Below are positions 1 to 11,500 of a stretch of DNA of 60,000 nucleotides, one piece after another. The notes below the pieces were generated by a model. It made no database searches and had not been told where the DNA came from. It was given only the letters and a program-made list of their open reading frames with translations. The DNA is taken from positions 15,156,953-15,216,952 of the forward strand of contig NC_088324.1 of assembly GCF_910592395.1 (NCBI RefSeq), given 5' to 3'. The DNA comes from Lineus longissimus. Its lineage: Eukaryota; Nemertea; Pilidiophora; Heteronemertea; Lineidae. A program made the position numbers and the translations under genes. Numbering within the stretch: position 1 is the stretch's first letter; each line of letters opens with the position of its first letter.

Positions 1-3000
1 CTATAACCTTGGGTTAAATCAGCAACTCTCGTTGGTTATGTTATACTCTCAGAGAAGTGAATGTTACCATTTCAATTCTATATTTAACCTGGCACGTATC
101 CTGTCTTTTTCAGAGTTTCCTTTACCTGCGGAATATTTATGACATGATATTTTTTTTATGGGAACTTTCAAAATTTCGAAATTGAATATATGAGATACTC
201 TTCTTTATTTCTTCTTCGTATTTCCAATTGTTGCTATTAAAACAAACTGCTTCAATGAGTTGTAACCTGAATGTCAGCCCCGAGAGTTCTATAGGCCACT
301 ACAAAGCTTATACGCATAGCAGACCTTGGAATTCCACGGATACAGTCGCATGTTCGTTAAACAAATACTTGTATAATCAGCACTATCATATCATATTTTA
401 GTAACTATTACAAGCTCTGCCGTACTAATTTGGTTGCTATTGGAGACCTCATGGCACATAAGAATATTAAAATCTAATGCATATAGCTTTTAAGTGCCTC
501 CTTCAGACCTTCATTTAGCAAATCCCGGTCCAGAAGGACACTTCAAAGGCGAGACTTGTGGCGTAGGAGCAATATACACTTCCTTGTTGTGATGCAAGGT
601 GTAGTCTTGAAATGAGTGGATAATGCTTGTCGTAGATATCTATACGAATTTTGATTAAGCAAAGTATACATAAGCGTATTTCATTACCTTCCTCTTTTCA
701 TGTTTTTCATTAAATTATTGTCTCCTTACCTGTATTAAAGAAGAAAGACACAGAAGAATATAAAAATAGGTAATAAAGAGAAACCACAGTTCATGTCGAC
801 CTCACAGCATTTCTAATAACAAACCTCAAAAGATGAAAACGCTGATCAATCACAGTGGCAAAGAATAGAAAAGTTATGACGTTTAATTATAATAATTAAA
901 AGTTATTACCACAAAGGAGAATTACTAGAGAAGGAATGATGCCGTGTAATTATGGCGTATCACCCTGGAAGATATTACCAGTGGTTATATTACAAAGGGA
1001 TAATAAGATATTGTTAGTGATCATACGAGGGTGGAGGTGTTGGGTGGGAAGACCTAAAGCGATGGAAGAGATACCAAGGAAGTGATCATGAGAGGTGTTG
1101 GGTGGGAAGACCTGAAGCGATGGAAGAGATACCAAGGAAGTGATCATGAGAGGTGTTGGGTCCTGGTGTATCAATAACAGAAGTCCTTCAGCAAGCATTT
1201 TGCAATATCTTAAAAGTTTTCCCCCAGCTTATTCTTCACTAGGTGTCCAATCTACACCACAATGATGATATCCTACAGCTTTATAATGAAACCAACCAAA
1301 ACCCTTTAGAGGCTCAAAAAGAGTAGCTTAAACGACCACAAAGTGTCACCGAACGTCAATTACTCATTACCACCATTTGATGACATCATTAGCTAGTATA
1401 CATGAACATGTTTCTGCCTAATGAGAGCAATCTAAAGTTACCGCACGTTTCGACTATCTGTGATTACTGCTGTAACGCCAACATGATTGAGGATAATAGT
1501 CAACAAACATGTCTTTTTGGTAACAGCAAAAAAGAAGGGAGATGTATACACGGCATGCTCACAAAGATTACTCACGACTGAGAACCAAATCGCAGAAGAT
1601 TAGCACTAGTATCTCATTTATTGTGTTCCAAATTGAGCCTAATGATGCTGTCCGCACGAAAAAAAGTCACAAGGAAACAGGGAATAATACACTTGTACGT
1701 TTTTACTGCTGAGTCAGCAAGTATCCAGTATCATGAGGACTACTCTAGAGACGCAAACACAATCGGAGATAATAAAAGAACATTTTTTCTTCTGAAGTGA
1801 ACCGCCTATCGTATAGCATCCATGCTTTTTTAGAATAGTCAGCAATTGCCCACCATTCTTAACGGCTCAATCTCTGAACGATGTATTTTCGATCACACCA
1901 TCAAGAACGAACTAAGCGCATTATAAGTGCAGTGCAGATTTACTGCGGCGCTTGTTTTTCTTCCTGCGGTACTGCTGGGACACCATGACAACTATGAACA
2001 TCGTAGGATAATGGCCGGCAAACACTGGCTTCTCAAAAAAGGCAGGAAAACTCGCCGCAGCCGGACAGATTGTCCATTACTTTCGGATATACAGAATGAT
2101 GAGTATTTGGAGATACCAGAGAAGCCAATTATTCATTCAACTTTTTGGATGATGCAGAATGTTTGTGGGTTTTAACTGCAACATCTTCGTACTGCAGCTG
2201 AACAGATTATCGAATACACAATTCCTTGATGCTACCACAATGATCAAACGGGGAGGTCACTGACCACGCTGAGCAATCGCCGAAGCAATGTGAATTTTGT
2301 TGCCTTCATTCTTGATATCTCATCCCGGATTGGCCATAACCAAGGAGTAGATTCCATATCCCACTGAACGGCTTCCGAGACAAGATGGGTCCCCGGGGGC
2401 TATCACGGTCATCATATCGGTCAAACGGTCAAATACAAGATAGGAATTATAGCCAACAAATGATGTGTTTATATCTGACAGCGATAGCTGATGGACCGTG
2501 ATATGAAGTGGCAAACGTCGTGATGAAATTGGTCCGACTTGTCGCCGGCTGAGACAGGGCCCGTTCAGTCGAGCATGAAGACAGTTTGGGTACGAACAGT
2601 TGGAAATGGACGCTATCAGCTGGGCTTGCTGATTAGATATTTAAGATTAAGATTTTTCATATATGGTGAGACTGCTGGGCGCTGGGTGTTGACATACAAA
2701 CTCCCAATCCTAGCACCATCAGATGTGTAGTGTCGTTGCTATGTATCCAAGAAATCCCTCTAAAGAGTGGATAAGCTACAGTCACAGAAACAAACCTATT
2801 TTGGACTACCAGCACCAGAGTGCTACTATTGATTGACAATCGCGAGTTAGCAAAATGGTAACCCGTTCATCGACCTGAAAATGTTAGCAGGGACTGAATT
2901 GACAAGACGAGTTCTTTCAAAAAGTTTTTAAAACTACCATTTACAGAAACTCATTACCCGAATGTATCTCATATCATTCGGGAGCAATTTACAACCCTTT

Positions 3001-6000
3001 CACGTTTTCCAGATTACATGTCATGACGTCTAAATCCAGTAAGTCTATAATGAGTATTCATTAAAACAACTCAGGAGTTACTGGGATGAGAATGAACAGT
3101 CATTAGAGCAATCACTTCGCGAATTCACTCGTTAACTCGGCACAAAAAGCAACGTTTTAACGCCGGTTATTCACCAATCAAGCGACACCTGAAAAAGAAA
3201 GTACCCTGCAACCAAGGTAAACGGCTGATGATAGGAAGTTACATTGAAGAATAACATGGAAACTGCCTATAATCGCAACACAGCCGTATACAGTCGTCTA
3301 GTTTATTCACTACACGATCTTTGAATTAAAGAACAAATAAGCTGTAACTGGCAACTTCGATATTGTAGCTCGTTGACATTGTGATGTTTGAAGCTTCGTG
3401 CAGTGTTTTACCCGTTGCTCCGTATTTATGAGGTTTATGATTTCTCCTTTTGTATGAAACAGGCCGCCCACACTGCACTGTCATATCTGCCGGTGCTAAT
3501 ATTTGTTTGTTTCAAGTAAAGATTGTATAAATGTTGTTCATAAGACGGCTGAAAAATGAAAATGCACTATTCCTGGGCCGACGTTTCCTACATCACTAAA
3601 TTTTGGTAACAGCCTGTTAGCTGTAATATTGATAGCGGACACACTCTGGTTGTGACCGTTGTCATGATTGAACGATGAAATGGGTATAACAGCCGCGATA
3701 CCTTCAGACAGAGAATACAGCTACAAACTCAACCACAAATCAATATCCTCTTTGCTTCCAACATGAAACTCCCTCCCCTTTCCTGCCTTCAGGCTGCTAC
3801 AAATTAAATTTGGCGAAAATCAAACATTTTCACCCGGGGGCGTAGGTCTCCGCACCTGGGTCCACAATGTGTGACTTCAAATCCACTGCGGGTGTTCAAT
3901 CCACAACCACCGTGTTTTCATCTTAACCTAGCCTGGGGATACACAATCCCCCACTTAAAATACGGTTTATCTTAGAGGCAAACAGAAATTTGACAGTTGA
4001 GATAACTAAAAAAAGTAAACTTTGAACTTATGAAAATGGTGAACAGAGAACGATAGGGCAACAACCTTTACGAAATTTCTGTAAGACTGTTTCCCCAAAG
4101 CAAAGGAAGGAACAATAAAGTTGTACAAAGAATGACTGTGGCTGGGTTTCGCTTGATGTTCTTCAGCCTCTCTCCGCAATCCACACGATCGGAAATAACC
4201 AACGACTCGAGAGCTTTACGCCAACCACCTCCTTATAATTCGGCCTCACGTTGTCTTCGTATGCCTATACTTGAACTTGAAAGACTCACTCACCACTTTC
4301 AATTTATATTAAACCTCGGGTGGATAAAAGCCCATGAATTGTTAGATGGATATGACTGAGCAAGATTATCGAAGAGAAAGAATAATATCATTTCAATTAT
4401 GCTCTCTATTCCTGGCGAAGAATTCGTATGGGATTGGCTGCGTCAATATTTTCTCTGGTTCATAAATACGGCTATATTCGTGCTCCATTATCAAATAATC
4501 CCCTGCACATAAACCTATAGATACAGTTACTGTGTGTTCCATATCAACCAGACATTTTTAGTTCAAGCATCTTTGGAATAAGTGATGCCAACTTTATGAT
4601 GTAAATGTCGTTTTCGGTCTTTAAGGGAATAAAAAGAAGAAGAATATGTAAAGATGATTCTAGCAGGTGTAGCTCAAGTACCAGAAGTAGGCCTATGAGG
4701 ATATGTTTTCATGAGAAAATGTTAGCTGATCAGAACATTCTGCTCTCAACGTTTGGTCTAAGGTTTCTACCATATTCCCTACTCTGTCACCGAACAACAG
4801 TCTTTACGTAGACTGCATAACCGTGAGCACGAGATGCATTAAGTGCCGATTCCTGTCCTTTTCTAGGGTTTTGAGTATTATCAGCCACCAATGCAAGTGT
4901 TATCCATGATTACCTTTATGAATATATCGTATGTACTTTTCATACTTGAATAGAATAAATGGTTCGCATTCACCGAAAGGCACTACAACGACTGACATTT
5001 ACAATAATGTAAAAAAGCAACACCACAAAGCAAATATCATAGGAGTTCGTTCATCATTTTCAATCTAATATTTCCATAAACAGCTTTGTGATGAAACCAT
5101 TCTATTTTTGCTCAGCCTGGAACCAAACAATAGCAAACTGAGTGTGTTCCACCTCGACTTCCTGGCTGCCTTTGTGGCCTACATTAGCAATTGACAAAGC
5201 AGCTCTCGCTTAAAGGTTTCTCTCTGATAACTATGCGGAACTAGCATTATCTCAGACAAAACAGGATGATATGCTCCAGACTGTGTACCACCCCCGCTTT
5301 CCTGTTTGCCATTCTTGTATACAATGGCCAACAGAGCAGCTTTCACTCCGATCCGATATTATTTTTATAAGCAGCTTCATGTTAAAACCATCTATTATAA
5401 ACTAAAGTGTGATAACTTCAAGTGACATTTGAAAGCCGGCAAAGCAAAGGCAAAAAAGTTTCTCGAGGGTTTGCCTTTCACGTCTGTTTGCGTCACCTGA
5501 TAGAGACCATGTGAACAAGACAAAAACGGACAAAGTCATCAGCAGGCGTTGACCGTACTGGACTAGAGATCCTTTAGAGTGCCAACGGCAACAGCGACGA
5601 ACTGGTTGATGAGAAATTTGAATCGAGACGAAAGAAGAAAGGCATTACCGTCAAAGTATATGCCGAGCAACAAAGTTAAGTAATCTAGGTTTGATAAATA
5701 GTTTATTATCAGTAATTGATTAATAGAAGAACCCTCAATTGAAAACATGACAACAGACTGGCTTTTTCTGATATTGCAGACAGTCACTGTTATGTATTTA
5801 TATGACAACAACACTAGTGGAGTCGATTTAATACTGCTTTGAGACCAGCTTTCAATTAAGTTGTCAGCTTATACGTACAAGATTTTGCTTCGAAGATCAA
5901 AGAAGTTTAATGGATATAGGAAAAAATTATATATCATATACGGGATTAGCGAGTGTAGTTCAATGCAACAAAGGGGCTTAAAGGATGAGTTTCTCGACAA

Positions 6001-6553
6001 TCTAATTAATATTTGAATTAGTTTAGAAGATTAATTAGTTTGATTAATCAACTGTTTGTTTGACGACAACGTTATTACGAGATAGTTGTGAGGATTAGTG
6101 AAGAAGGAGGTTGTTACCAATTTAATACCATCATATCTGTGCCAGTTTTTATCGATGCACTGATATATCAAAGGCGGGTTATCAGTGCAAATCTTGGTTA
6201 CATCGACCCGTCGAAACAACTTTCATGGCGGTCGATAGACAAAAAGGGCAAATAAACTGAAGGTTTGTTCCACGGAAATTCTGTCCTTGGACATTTCAAA
6301 CTTCTCCACCGGAACTGATTGCTCTGTTGACTCAATATGGAACTGAACTTGGTGGTTGATACAGTTTACGAACTCAAGTTCAATGAAGTTCCCGTCAATT
6401 TAGACATGTCAATGCACTTGTATATAGATTCGATATTATCGCCAAGAATCGATACTTTCTGATTGAATATTGAGGCTATCTAGTTTACTACTGTTAATAA
6501 GAGGCTGGATTGAAGAACTGGGAGTGGGGAAGGCTGATTTGATATCACCCATA
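1..6553. other. Non-coding region, no gene recognised
   Basis: AT-rich sequence with only short, non-conserved open frames. Apart from a 58-bp tandem duplication at 1035-1150 I see no exon pattern, RNA gene or mobile element that I can name. The right edge is the pre-insertion flank of the retrotransposon. Confidence 0.6.
1035..1161. repeat. 58-bp tandem repeat, about 2.2 copies
   Basis: Two copies of a 58-bp unit (1035-1092 and 1093-1150), starting AGGTGTTGGGTGGGAAGACC, differ at one base that I can see (CTAAAG versus CTGAAG). A third copy begins at 1151 and breaks off after about 11 bases. The near identity points to a recent tandem duplication. Confidence 0.9.
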
Positions 6554-7184
6554 TGTAGCCACACTTAGCCTTCAAGCTCAACGTGTGGTGGGGTTCAAAC
6601 ACACTAAAAAAGGGAACACGCACAACTTCTTGTCTAAATCTATCATTGTTAAAACATGTCAATACAAGGGGTTAATAATCATAACTTATGTACAACATTA
6701 ATACTTAATTGAACTATTGAAACATTGTCCTTCCAATCGCCGGAATAGATGAACCTTAAAGTCTGGCAGTACCGCGCACAGGTACTACACATGAATGATC
6801 AACGCGAAAGGATAATGTCCGCGCGCGCGACGCGAGTATGCATACGCGAGGGCCCTATATATATATAATGGTAACGAAGAAGCTCTCACCAGCTGAACGG
6901 TCCGATCGTATCCGACATATCCATTATACCTCCGAAACTCTGTATAAAAACTGACTCTCACAAGCCTTAACCACACATCTCGTATATATACGTCTAAGCG
7001 CCGAGCAGACACGTCTTGCCTCTCCCTGTTCCTCCGAACAACAACGTTCTTGAAAATCATGTATAACAAATTGCAAAAGATACATAAAGAGCCAATTGTT
7101 CTCTTAATCTTAAGCTGACCCCGGCCAAGGGCGCAATGTTCCCTGGGGGTATAATCATGTACCCCCAGAAGTAGCATGGCTACA
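6554..7184 (-). repeat. 3' LTR of the retrotransposon
   Basis: A 631-bp long terminal repeat bounded by TGTAGCC and GGCTACA (7-bp terminal inverted repeat, TG...CA ends). On the element's strand the U3 part begins with a perfect 9-bp stem (CTGGGGGTA at 7143-7151 pairing with TACCCCCAG at 7160-7168). A TATA-like run TATATATATA lies around 6857-6867, a candidate Pol II promoter for element transcription. The 145-residue open frame across it recurs in the other LTR and is not a gene. No AATAAA was found on the element strand. Confidence 0.97.
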
Positions 7185-7194
7185 TCCTCCTCCC
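7185..7194 (-). other. Polypurine tract
   Basis: The minus strand reads GGGAGGAGGA directly 5' of the 3' LTR, with no gap. This is the expected position and composition for the plus-strand DNA primer of an LTR retroelement. Confidence 0.85.
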
Positions 7195-7229
7195 AGCCGG
7201 AAATGATTTCCCCTGAAATCACCTTATAC

Positions 7230-7280
7230 CGGAACTAATAATCGGAACTAATAATCGGAACTAATAATCGGAACGATAAT
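7230..7280. repeat. 13-bp tandem repeat in the element tail
   Basis: Three exact copies of CGGAACTAATAAT and a fourth diverged one (CGGAACGATAAT), close to the polypurine tract. Confidence 0.9.
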
Positions 7281-7294
7281 TCTATTTTAAACTT

Positions 7295-7465
7295 CGTGAA
7301 ATACTTCGGATAAAATGTCTCCTCATATGAATCATACGCGCGGAATATATACTCTGAATAAGAATGTCTTTCAGACGGATAACACTTAGCGGAATACTCT
7401 GAATAAATGTTCTTCAGGCGGATTGTACTCGCGGAATGTTCTAAATAAAACGTCCTTAGAATAAT
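7295..7465. repeat. Degenerate repeat of about 45-50 bp in the element tail
   Basis: Three to four diverged copies share GCGGAATA...CTCTGAATAA...ATGTCTTTCAG...CGGAT blocks; clear starts are near 7340, 7390 and 7433. On the minus strand the array also translates into Tyr- and Ser-rich repeats, which I take as a by-product of the DNA repeat. Confidence 0.7.
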
Positions 7466-8521
7466 CTCAGAAATGTCAATGAGAAACTTCATTTCTAATC
7501 TACATAGTCCAAAATGCATATAAAAAGTACTTGACAAGCGCAGTTAACTATCAACGTTATTGTCACGAAATTCTAATCATCTAATGTTGCAAAAATCATC
7601 ATCTTCTTAGTGAACTAATATCTCAAAAGTCCAATCATTCACTAAGCTCTACAAGCTCTACAACATATAGACCTTTAACTGTTATCAAAAGTAACGAATT
7701 CAAAATACCTAGTCGTATATACGACTTATCAACATATAGCAAGTACCAATATGTATATATACAAACAGTCATACAAGACAACCCATGTTATCTTGAACAA
7801 CTAAAACATGTAAACTGTTCACAACACGAATTAAGTCCCACTCATCAAACCACGATTTGCAACAAGCATTGACGACCTCTGATAACTGAACTGAACGACT
7901 TTAACCATTGACGAGTATTTAAACTCATCCAAACAATGACATAGGACATATTGTACAAATACCAGATTCGGACCACCGAGCTTATGAAAAAAACCGACAC
8001 CGCCTTATATAAAAACTCTCCTCTGAGACGCTCCACATCGAAAAGAAAGAAACAAAACATACCAAAGATTCATGAGCTACTTCTAACACAGAAGCAATCT
8101 CAATATACCTGTAGATACAATGCCAATCATGCAGTGACCCAAACAGGATGCAACAGCACCATCAGAATCATCATTATTCCAACGGCAAACTCTCACATAG
8201 GAATCATTACTTTTCCCAGTAACCAGATGATGTCATGGAAATGGACCATTTTTAATAGGGCCGACATCAAACAACCATCAAAACTTCTAAATTCAAGAAA
8301 CAACTTGACCTCCTAGACGCTTTAACAACTAGGTAAAGAAGCATGTGGAAACACAGAGAATCAAATTCAAAACAAAACTATGAATCCATATGGATTTAAG
8401 AGCAACAAACCGATAACAACCGAAAGCAGCTCGAATACAAATCAATGAATACAATTCTTATAGACGATGGAACGATCAGCAAAATAATTTCAAGCGAATG
8501 TCAATTTTTCACCCAATGAAC

Positions 8522-11500
8522 TTACTGGGTAATCCTTTCCAATTTGTCCAAAATGTGATATAACATCACCATCTTGTCTGGTTTCGCAGTCTGTTCATTG
8601 GTGTCAATGCCCTGCTGGTTCAGAAGCGGATTTCCCGGTTGCCAGTATTGGAACCGATCTGGGGGCTGTTTCCTCCTTGCAGGTCTACCACGCTGCTCTT
8701 CATCCTCCTCCGACTCTGATTCAGTGGATTCTGGCTGTGGCCTGACATAAGCGTGTTCTTCAATATCTGAGTCGGATGACTCATCATCCAGTACACTGTT
8801 GTGCTCCCCTCCATCTTCCTGAGAAGTTGGTTCAAGCGGCGGTGGAGCGACCTTCTCCTTAAGCTTGGGATTCGGTGTGTGAACATCTGTTAGAGGCAAG
8901 AATCCACAAGGGAGAAGCAAATGTAGGGTCCTGACCCTCCCATGGCCATCTTCACGACGAACCCGGTAGACAAGTGATGCTTCCCCTCCAGGATGGCTCT
9001 CGACAATGTGTGGATCGGGCAACCAGCGATTCGCTAACTTGTGTTTTCCTCTGATAGAAACGTTGCGGACTAGGACGCGGTCACCTACAGCTAAAGTGGA
9101 CTGTCGCACCTTCTTATCATATCGCTGTTTGTTGGATTTATTCCTCTTTTGGGAATTTTCGCTAGCCAGTTGATAAGCCTGATCCAATGTCTTCCTAAGG
9201 TCCTTAACATAGGTTGATGTAGTGCCTCCGTTCTCGTTCAGATCCTGGTAAGGTAATTGGAAGTACCAATCTATTGGCAGTCGTACCTGACGCCCAAACA
9301 TGAGTTCGAATGGGCTGTAACCAGTGGCGTCATTCCGTGTGCAGTTGTACGCATGGACTAACGGCTTCAAGTGCTTTGACCACTCAACCTTCTTTGGCTC
9401 GTCCAGCGTTCCAAGCATTTCGATAAGTGTCTTATTAAACCTTTCAACCTGCCCGTTACCCTGAGGATGGTAAGGCGTGGTGAGAGAACCCTTAACACCA
9501 ACTAGACTGGCCAACTCCTTTGCTAACGAACTGGTGAAACTCGCTCCCCTGTCGGAATGCAAGCGAGTTGGAAAACCGAAATCCAGGAAAAAGTCTTTGT
9601 ATAACACGCTCGCTACCTGTTTGGTCGTTTGGTTCTTGGTTGCAACCGCACGAGAAAAACGTGTGAAATGATCGGTGATCACCAAAACATCCGACCTGCC
9701 AGACCTGTCAGACTCGAGTGACAAAAAGTCAATGCATACCAAATCCATTGGACCGTTTGATTGTAGAGCACCCATCGGAGCACAGTGTTGCTCTGGTGTC
9801 TTTCTCAAGACACAATTCTTACACTGACGGCAATGACCAACAACATCCTGTTCCATATTTGGCCAGTAAACACGAGATCTAGCCAACGCAGTTGTCCGAT
9901 CAGGTCCAAAATGACCAACATCATCATGCACCCCTTTAAGAGCACGTAATCTAAGTGATTTTGGAACAACCAACCTCACAACTGACCTATCCGACAGAGT
10001 GGACTTTTTGTAAAGAACGCCATCGTTCAAAACAAAACTCTTGTGCGACCTCAACATGGTTTGGACCTCTTTAGATTCAGCCTTCCGCTGAGTTGGACTT
10101 GGCATTTGTTTGGAGAGTGTGATACCACGAATTTTTCTGATACCATCATCACCCATCTGTGCATCGCGTAACTCACCTAGCGTGAGTGATGGAAACTGTT
10201 GGGACTCAATGTCCTGCATGACAGCTGAACACACAGGAATCGTCTCTATGGCGGGAATACCGTCTGCCTCCATTACGGAGGTACTAACTTCCGCGAATGT
10301 AGAGAACTGTGTCGCTTCAACAACCTCGGAATCCATGTGTTGTACCCTATCCAGAAGACTCGCGATACGCCTGTTTTCCCTAACCTGGTCAGGGTCAAGT
10401 TCCCCGTCCTCACCATGAGGGATACGTGAAAGTCCATCTGCATCGGCGTTTTTACTCCCAGCCCGATACGAGATTGTGAAATCATAATTCGCCAATTCGG
10501 CCAACCACCGGTGACCCGTTGCATCTAACTTAGCTGTTGACAAGACATAAGTCAGTGGGTTGTTATCAGTGATGACCCGAAAGTTTGCACCATAGAGAAA
10601 ATCGTGGAACTTATCACAAACGGCCCACTTGAGGGCTAGAAACTCTAACTTGTGGGCAGGGTACTTCTTTTCAGAAGGTTTAAGACTCCTGCTTGCATAG
10701 CAAATTGGGTGGAGCCTACCATCCCGTTCTTGATAGAGAGCAGCACCTAACCCAATACCACTAGCGTCCGTGTGAAGCTCATAAGGCTTGGTGTAATCTG
10801 CGACGATAAGTGTGGGTGCCTCCACTAACTGCCCTTTCAGAGTAGTGAAAGCCTGCTCACATTGAGCAGTCCAACTCTCCCCGAATGGTACTTTAACAGC
10901 CTGGTGGTCGGTCCCGATCTTATCATTAGATTTCCTGCAAACATAACCCGTTAACAACGCATTTAAAGGGTCCGCTATCTTAGAAAAATCCTTCACAAAC
11001 CTCCTATAGTAACCACAGAAGCTTAGAAAACTCTTCAGTTCACGCATATTCGACGGACGGGGCCAATCTTTCACTGCAGATACCTTCGAGGGGTCAGTCT
11101 CCACTCCCCTCTCTGAAATCATATGTCCAAGATATTTAACCATCCTGCGAAAGAAAGAACACTTCTCCGGCGACAACTTGAGTTTGAACTTACTCAGACG
11201 CTCGAACACCTTCCGTAACCTAGCTTCATGCTCCTCCAATGTAGCAGAAAAAACGATCAAATCATCTAGAAATGCTAAAACCTCCCTCAAATTCATGTTC
11301 CCGACACATTTCTCTATCAACCGCTGAAATGTACTAGGGGCGTTGGAGATGCCTTGGGGCATACGGACCCATTCATAGAAACCAAGAGGACAAATGAAAG
11401 CTGTTTTAGAGGAATCTGAAGGTTTCATCCTGACCTGGTAATACGAAGATTTCAAATCCATAGTTGAAAACCACTTGCACCCTGAAAGCTTTGTGAAAGC

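Larger units (their letters stand above)
7195..8521 (-). other. Retrotransposon 3' untranslated tail
   Basis: About 1.3 kb between the pol stop and the polypurine tract. No envelope-like protein is encoded: the short frames here lack a signal peptide plus transmembrane pattern and recognisable motifs. It holds a 13-bp tandem repeat (7230-7280) and a degenerate repeat of about 45-50 bp (about 7295-7465). The length is unusual for an env-less Ty3/gypsy element. Confidence 0.6.

Noticed and set aside
950-1198. 82-codon minus frame with repeats
   Set aside because: Its repeats come from the 58-bp DNA duplication; no other support.
1927-2175. 82-codon + frame with a hydrophobic start
   Set aside because: It opens with GTG rather than ATG and no splice context clearly supports it; not enough to call a gene.
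6785-7222. 145-codon minus-strand frame, also present at 14587-15129
   Set aside because: It lies almost wholly in the LTR and recurs because the LTRs are identical; no motif or start context supports a protein.
7951-8316. 121-codon + strand frame in the retrotransposon tail
   Set aside because: Antisense to the element, low complexity (Lys, Thr, Asn, Ile), no motif; likely chance in AT-rich sequence.
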